From Ophioceras dolichostomum (taxonomy: Eukaryota; Ascomycota; Sordariomycetes; Magnaporthales; Ophioceraceae): DNA of 58,111 nucleotides. A program made the translations under genes and the position numbers. Positions 56,964-58,111 of this stretch are shown one piece after another. Within the stretch, counting starts at the first letter, position 1. The number at the start of each line of letters is the position of its first letter. The notes beneath the pieces were generated by a model. It searched no databases, was not told the origin of the DNA, and saw only the letters and a list, made by a program, of their open reading frames with translations. Where the stretch lies: contig PYST01000253.1 in the NCBI GenBank assembly GCA_003049485.1, forward strand, positions 1 through 58,111. Reading direction: 5' to 3'.

Positions 56964-57224
56964 ATGTGTTTCATAACGCACGTCTCATACATCTGCGGCC
57001 ACTCATACGACATGATCCTGGGGACCTGCGTGTCTCACGTCGCGTCCTCCCCGCACCGCAACGCCCGCGCAGCACCACTGAGCATGTTCTACTATCGATG
57101 CGGGAACTGCAATGCCGCTCCGAGGATTAGTGGCGGACCGGGAACAGGAGGCTCCAGGGCTGCCGCCAAGATGACGGCGCTCCAGGGGCCAAAGCGGGCT
57201 TGGGACGGCGTGGGAGAGACCTAG
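56964..57224 (+). CDS. Small Cys/His-rich protein, possible zinc binder
   Basis: An 86-aa frame starting MCFITHVSYICGHSYD, with C2, C12-G-H14, C22, C46 and C49 (YYRCGNCN). Small fungal proteins that begin with Met-Cys and soon carry a Y-x-CGH motif are common in ascomycete genomes, and this fits that pattern; their function is not known to me. The Cys/His spacing could hold one zinc ion. The last 30 residues (GGPGTGGSRAAAKM...) are low complexity. It stands alone with about 1 kb free on each side. Short length and lack of alignment keep confidence modest. Confidence 0.45.
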   Translation: MCFITHVSYICGHSYDMILGTCVSHVASSPHRNARAAPLSMFYYRCGNCNAAPRISGGPGTGGSRAAAKMTALQGPKRAWDGVGET

Positions 57225-58111
57225 GGGCCTGGCAAGGCACATTGGGTGGTGCCCGCGTGGAGGCAGGCCGCAAGGGGTAGGAAGGAACTCGCATTTGCAA
57301 GACCTGGCTGGGTGGTGTACATTGGTGATTGACTGATTTGTCAGGCTGACACAAGGGGCAAGCATCAGTTCGTAGTTCAGCTATTCATTGCTGTGCGGTT
57401 CATCTCTGCGTCACTGGCGGGGCTTGGCGAAGTGGTAGCGGAGCGAGAGGGCTTAGTATTCCCAAGTCGAAGGAAGAGGGCACCAGATATATGAGATCAA
57501 AGGAAAACGGATGTAGACAGCCAGAAAAATCCCGAAGGCCTGAACAACAAGTAGCAGGCAGATGAGTTACAAGCCGCGCATTCTGGGATTCTGGTAATCT
57601 TTTTCGCAAGTTCCAACTGATCGAGTTGAGCAACGCCGACTAACATTCTGGGCTTCTGCTTTGGGTCGGTCGACCGTTCGTGGTAGAACCGAGGTTTGGG
57701 ACCGCTGCGCCGACCACGCCATGCATGCCGCCCCCAAGGCGTCGTCGAGCAGACATTTAGTTATTCGGCAACGACCAGTGCATCATTCTGCAATCACATA
57801 CCCCGCTTGGTTGCATACGAGCCGCATAGGGCCCAGGCCAGGCAATCGGGGCACCCCTTTCCAGTTGGCTGGGTCGGCGAAGGTGGCCAAGTCGTTGGTG
57901 CCACGCGGGCCGCTCGGCGCCCGCCCCCTGAGCTTGCGTGCCGGCCCGGACACACATAGACGAAGACCCGACAAAATCCGGCCACGCAACCACGGATATG
58001 GATGGAAAGTTTTCGAAAGCAAAGGAGAGGAGAACCCAACAACAAAATTCGACTCACAAGCAGACCGGAATTGTCGACTGCAGTTGGGCCTGTTTGGGCC
58101 AGGGCGAGAGC
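57225..58111. other. Right-edge region, no gene recognised
   Basis: ORFs of 60-120 aa on both strands with no domain. A gene beginning beyond the right edge could have its flank here; nothing decides this. Confidence 0.4.

Overview
The window is chromosomal DNA of a filamentous ascomycete (Pezizomycotina, most likely a Sordariomycete). The grounds are: short spliceosomal introns of 75-264 nt with GTAAGT/GTATGT-type donors and CTAAC/CTGAC-type branch sites; moderately spaced genes on both strands with long gene-poor stretches; a GC-rich coding composition; and fungal-specific families (HeLo, X325/BIM1-like, fungal Doa10, FRE-type metalloreductase). No bacterial, viral or organellar signature was seen. 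Gene structures below were worked out by eye from splice signals and reading-frame continuity; no alignment was run.

Layout. 1-2.7 kb: no gene. 2.7-9.1 kb (-): the ER/nuclear-membrane ubiquitin ligase Doa10, two exons, about 2090 aa. 11.6-15.4 kb (+): a three-exon gene for a 1203-aa helical protein with a hydrophobic anchor near the N-terminus, a repetitive C-terminus and a terminal KDEL ER-retrieval signal. 19.0-21.3 kb (-): a four-exon cytochrome P450 with an unusual I-helix and a long C-terminal tail. 21.3-27.5 kb: gene desert. 27.5-30.0 kb (-): arginyl-tRNA synthetase, with an in-frame leader that looks like a mitochondrial targeting signal ahead of the likely cytosolic start. 30.7-31.7 kb (-): a GPI-anchored X325/BIM1-like copper-binding protein, and 34.5-36.7 kb (+), divergent from it, a ferric/cupric reductase. 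38.0-38.7 kb (+): a doubtful cysteine-patterned CFEM-like ORF. 39.1-43.4 kb (-): a 1425-aa protein combining a HeLo-like N-terminus, a degenerate kinase-like domain, a trypsin-like protease with an apparently complete His-Asp-Ser triad, and a Gln-rich tail. 43.4-49.8 kb: gene-poor, with small inverted and tandem repeats. 49.8-55.9 kb: a polytopic membrane protein (-), two overlapping ORFs that may be one gene (+), and a decayed paralogue of the membrane protein (-). 57.0 kb (+): a small Cys/His protein.

How the genes may relate. Doa10, the KDEL protein and the P450 all belong to the ER, but they have separate promoters and nothing shows a functional link. The BIM1-like protein and the metalloreductase share one intergenic region and plausibly act together in copper capture at the cell surface. 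The most unusual gene is the HeLo-pseudokinase-protease fusion: its architecture suggests a single-chain sensor/executor of fungal regulated cell death in which proteolysis and a HeLo membrane-toxin-type domain sit in one polypeptide. That role is inference, and it is the best candidate here for an undescribed system.
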